Shown here: positions 60,273 to 64,000 of the stretch, one piece after another | How positions within the stretch are numbered: the stretch's first letter is position 1 | Layout: the number at the start of each line of letters is the position of its first letter | Source: Nicotiana tabacum | Taxonomy: Eukaryota > Streptophyta > Magnoliopsida > Solanales > Solanaceae | Assembly: GCF_000715075.1 (NCBI RefSeq) | Contig: NC_134102.1 | Coordinates: forward strand, 45,703,348-45,767,347 | Length of the DNA stretch: 64,000 nucleotides | Direction: 5' to 3' | The notes under the pieces: model-generated | Seen by the model: only the letters and a program-made list of their open reading frames with translations | The model's database searches: none | Told to the model about the DNA's origin: nothing | Position numbers and translations under genes: made by a program

Positions 60273-62528
60273 TATCATGACCCAAACCGAAGGGCCGCGA
60301 CGGGCACCCGGTACCTAACTCAATTGAGTACCAACGTAACGTATCTTTCTTATCATACTATCATGGGTAAATGAGCCAAAAGGCCGTCATGAGATAACCA
60401 GAATTAAACCAAAGAGAATACTCGACATAGGACAACCCAACATGGTATACGAACTTGTACATATGACATACGGGCCTATAAAACTGAAATGATTATTTGT
60501 ACATTAAAAACATAGGCCGACAGGACATATGTCTACAAGCCTCTAAGAGTACATAAACATCATAAAGGTCGGGACATGGCCCCACCATACCAATCAATAC
60601 ATGTTCAAAGCATCTAATCAAATAGGCAATTCCGGAGCAGGTAGAGTTCACAAACACCTTCTGCTAAGCTGATAGCCTACTAGGAGGGTTGTCAACCTAT
60701 CTATCGGGACCTGCGAGCATGAAAACCAACATCCCCAGGCAAAACGGATGTTAGGGCAAATAAAGTACCGAGTATATAAGACATGAAAAGTAGTATATAA
60801 AAGACATAAAAGAAGCACAAGAAAATGACTAAACCTGTAAGTCTAACTAGCTCAGTTAATCATGACACCTTTATAGTGTCATGTATATGTGTATAAATGT
60901 CACATCATACATAGCTATATGTGTAAATAATATCCTTAAGCCTCTAAGGGCATCCCATCATATCATATCGGCCTCAGTGGGTGAAATCATCAATGTATAC
61001 CAGATGATCAGGTAGTGATGTGTATATAACACCATCTTATGATAGGTCAATGTACATGTATAAATTAATGCAATGCATATGGAAGTACGTCAATAAGATC
61101 TCTCGTAAAGCAATAAGATCAATATGCCTTCGGTTAATATCATAAAATAAACTTTATCAACATATGTATTTTCTAAGACCACTGAATAGACGATTTAATA
61201 ATAGGACACATGGGAAATCATTAACATAGACATCCCTAGTACTTCTAAGAATATAGTCATTTGTGAAAGTTATGTGTTTGCTCGTTTCGTTTGTATGATA
61301 TGGATCATGCGAAAGGGGAAGAAAGGATAGCCTTAACATATCTTATCACAGTCTATCCAGTGACCATGTTGAACTCGTCTCGACGCACTTTAATCTACAA
61401 CAACGATAATAATACTATCATTAAGCTACGAATGATGCAACTATTGTACTACAAATGACAAGCTTATTTTATATTAAAACAGACAACATCTCCTCTGTCT
61501 TCCTTGCTTTCCCGAGTCCATTAAAACCACAGGAACACATACAACCTTCAACTATATACCTTCAGCACCACAACACATCCAACAACCCAACAACACCAAT
61601 CAATATACACTACATCAAGTGCACAAATGTCACCAACGAAAATACAATTTAACACGACAATCGGCAAGCTTGGATTTGAACCAAACCCCAACTCCTTTTC
61701 CCATCTCTCCTGTAGTTACAACACCATCACCATGTCCAGAATATAAACATATATATTGAAATGACATTCCAACCTTATATCAATCATAAAAGTAACATCA
61801 AACAACCCATCAAGAGATAATAACAACATGGACAACTTCTAGGGATTGTGTGGTTGCTTCTTCTCCTATTTATAACATCATCAACATACTCAACATATTG
61901 ACAAGCATAACAACAATATGAACATTATAACAAGCTATTCCCCATGATTTCCAGCAATATGTAGTCGTTTACACGACTCCAAAGTAGTCCTTGGTCGAAA
62001 ATGACCAAAAATGAGCCGTCCAACCCCTTTAAAATGTTCAAGGGTCGTCCACCGCCTAAGCGGGTCCCATTGGAACCTGCTTTCGCACTCTCACAAAAAT
62101 GTAAATATATCTCTATGTGTATGTCATATCGATGAATGGTTTAATCCTATAGAAACTAGACTCATAGATCTTTAATTTGGTAGGTGGGTCATCCCGTAAT
62201 TCCATGTATATTGGGAGAATAGTGCAGCTACATTTGACCTAATTTTTAGCATATTTATGAATGTAACTTGTGATGACCTTTGCCAACTTTTGTTCCACAA
62301 CTCGCTTGAATTCAGAACCATAATATCACCCCAAAAGTACATGTTATAACATTCCCAACTTACGGCTTTCAACCCTATTGGTACTTGTTATCCATGAGCT
62401 TAAATATTTGTAACCTCTAAGGTAAGATAATTAACTTACTTTATGTACCTTCAAAGACGATCTCATTTCTAGTCTTACATCAATAGACTTACGGCGTACT
62501 CTAACATACGAAAACATGGGGTGTAACA
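60273..62528 (-). mobile_element. 3' LTR, minus strand, family of the young element, 2,256 bp
   Basis: Starts on the minus strand TGTTACACCCCATGTTTTCG at 62528 and ends GGGTCATGATA at 60273. The first ~400 bp align well with the young element's LTR, sharing 'aaagtaagttaat', 'ttgggaatgttataacatgtac' broken into shorter runs, and 'caagcgagttgtggaacaaaag' with changes. The PPT precedes it and the flanks are not duplicated, so it is a 3' LTR with the body extending right. Confidence 0.85.
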
Positions 62529-62542
62529 TCATTCCCCCCATT
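62529..62542 (-). other. Polypurine tract, minus strand
   Basis: Minus-strand AATGGGGGGAATGA directly against the LTR start. The small inverted repeat 'acattcgaggacgaat' lies just upstream, as in the young element. Confidence 0.8.
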
Positions 62543-64000
62543 GGAAAATTCGTCCTCGAATGTTGACTGATGCGCTTATGAGTCTCATAACCTATATATC
62601 TTATGAATACTTTAATATTGTCCTTACCATCTAGGCAATCGTTATGTGAAGAGGCATTCCCCCCTTAATGCCTCTTTCTCACACCACGACTTGTGATTGG
62701 AATTCTTCCAATCTCATAACCGTTGCTACCTTCTGTCATGCAGCATGTACGACTCTGACCTTGTATGTATGCCTATGCGACTCTTCTCTCCCTTTTCCTC
62801 CATCTTTTAGCCAATATCTAGGCCTCACTTTGTGAACATATACAGTTCTATGACAAGTTGTTCCTCTAGGAATATATAGGTGTGCAGATGTTCTTGGCTT
62901 GGTACATTGTCAAACTTACGAATATTGATATATCTTTTTTCATAGCCTCGGTTATCTATGCTTATGGCTTTACTAGAACTAGGTAGGTCATACTATACCA
63001 TAATTATTACTTCGATTTATTATTACTACGGTATGCTACCTAACTCTAGGTTACTCTCTCACTACTTATCCTATATATAAAAATACATGTCCAATAATGC
63101 TTCATCATTACTGTTCATCTTATTAATGAAGGCCTAATCTCATCACATACTTTGTAACGTTTATCCATCCATTGTTGATTAATCGTAATGTTGATCCATA
63201 ATCTAGCACCGATAACTTGAAACCTCTCACGTAATATATTGTCACTAGGGCTCACATTGCATCATGGAATATTTGAAGTGATTTGCCTGATCTACCTAGG
63301 GTCGATACTATACTTCAAAAACCGTATTTCATAGCATACCAACGTGATTCATCTTATGGGGTATTCTAATCCCGTGCAATTCATGAGATCCATTTTCTTA
63401 AAATAATTACTCAATCAAAGGTCTAAATGTCAACCTCTTGTCTATCATCATTACACCCTTATTCTACTACCATGGCTGCATTTCATCTTTTCTAATTTCT
63501 CCTAGACTTAGACTTCTCTTAGTTCACTCAGGTTGTACCGAGCTTTCTATAACTTACGGAAACAATCAATTCTCTTGTTTTGATCTTGTTTTGATGGGTT
63601 TAATCCTGAGGACATACCTATTCTAGTCACCTTTTCACTCACCTTTTCTTATCCTTACTCCTATCTACCTAAAACCTTGTCGCTCTACGATACTTTATCT
63701 TGTGACCTGCACATATCTATTTATACTACTCGCAACCTTCCTTTAACTTGCTAGCACCATAAATTTCCTTTTGTGTCTTCTCAGTTGTCTTTAAATGTAA
63801 GCAATTACTTTTCCTGGTCGTCCTGCCATCAGTTGCATGAATACTTGGCTTATCTTGTTTCCCACGGATATTGGAATTTCCTATAACTCATATGATCTCA
63901 AATATCACCTTTGATTTGTTTTTCTGTTCATTAGCCATAATAGGTTCCACTTTCTTATGTAGAATATACAATATTGTAGTGAGACTGTTGTTACAAGACC
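62543..64000 (-). mobile_element. Non-coding internal region of the 60273 element (continues past the window)
   Basis: About 1.46 kb upstream (minus) of the PPT. Unlike the young element, where pol ends 218 bp before the PPT, no chromodomain or other pol motif is visible here, and no minus-strand frame reaches 60 codons. The sequence is pyrimidine-rich on the plus strand. It may be a non-autonomous element or one with a long 3' non-coding part. The 62-codon plus frame at 63438-63626 is not supported. Confidence 0.55.

Overview
This window looks like gene-free, repeat-packed heterochromatin from a plant nuclear genome, most likely a eudicot of the nightshade family (Solanaceae). The basis is its content: almost the whole window can be read as nested and broken Ty3/gypsy LTR retrotransposons with 2.3-2.9 kb LTRs, TG...CA ends, tRNA-iMet primer binding sites and chromodomain-bearing pol genes. 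The placement in Solanaceae rests on the general look of the LTRs (CG-rich 'cgatcgcg'/'gcggtcgcat' islands in AT-rich sequence) and is inference. I see no host protein gene, tRNA, rRNA, CRISPR array or bacterial feature.

Layout. 1-4.65 kb: fragments of several old LTRs, including a 74-bp tandem repeat and a ~47-bp hairpin-bearing repeat. 4.65-7.59 kb: a solo LTR with a perfect 5-bp target duplication, inserted at the PPT/LTR boundary of an older minus-strand element whose pol tail continues at 7.6-8.17 kb. 8.17-12.43 kb: a 5' LTR, PBS and decayed gag. 12.43-34.67 kb: four plus-strand LTRs of one family (here family 2, starting TGTAAGGCCCCG or a variant) joined by short leader segments. A very young, nearly intact 10.3-kb chromovirus (15019-25328) sits inside the first leader. 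34.67-39.95 kb: a decayed gag-pol attached to the fourth LTR. 39.96-41.8 kb: fragments of minus-strand elements. 41.8-50.2 kb: minus-strand family-2 LTRs, including an exact 2,692-bp tandem duplication. 50.2-60.3 kb: more truncated LTRs on both strands with gag, protease and chromodomain remnants. 60.3-64 kb: a minus-strand 3' LTR related to the young element, with a PPT and a non-coding internal region running off the window.

The one element that could be close to functional is 15019-25328. Its LTRs differ by about 15 substitutions and 2 small indels (my hand count), its target duplication is perfect, and gag-pol is one 1,604-codon frame broken by a single TAG. Gag would package the RNA, protease would cleave the polyprotein, RT/RNase H would copy the RNA from the iMet primer and the PPT, and integrase with its chromodomain would insert the DNA into heterochromatin. 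Everything else appears to be non-autonomous debris shaped by nesting, unequal recombination between LTRs, and C-to-T decay. I found no undescribed system with an evident function. The most unusual structures are the LTR-348bp-LTR array, the 2,692-bp duplication, and the CG-motif islands shared by different LTR families.
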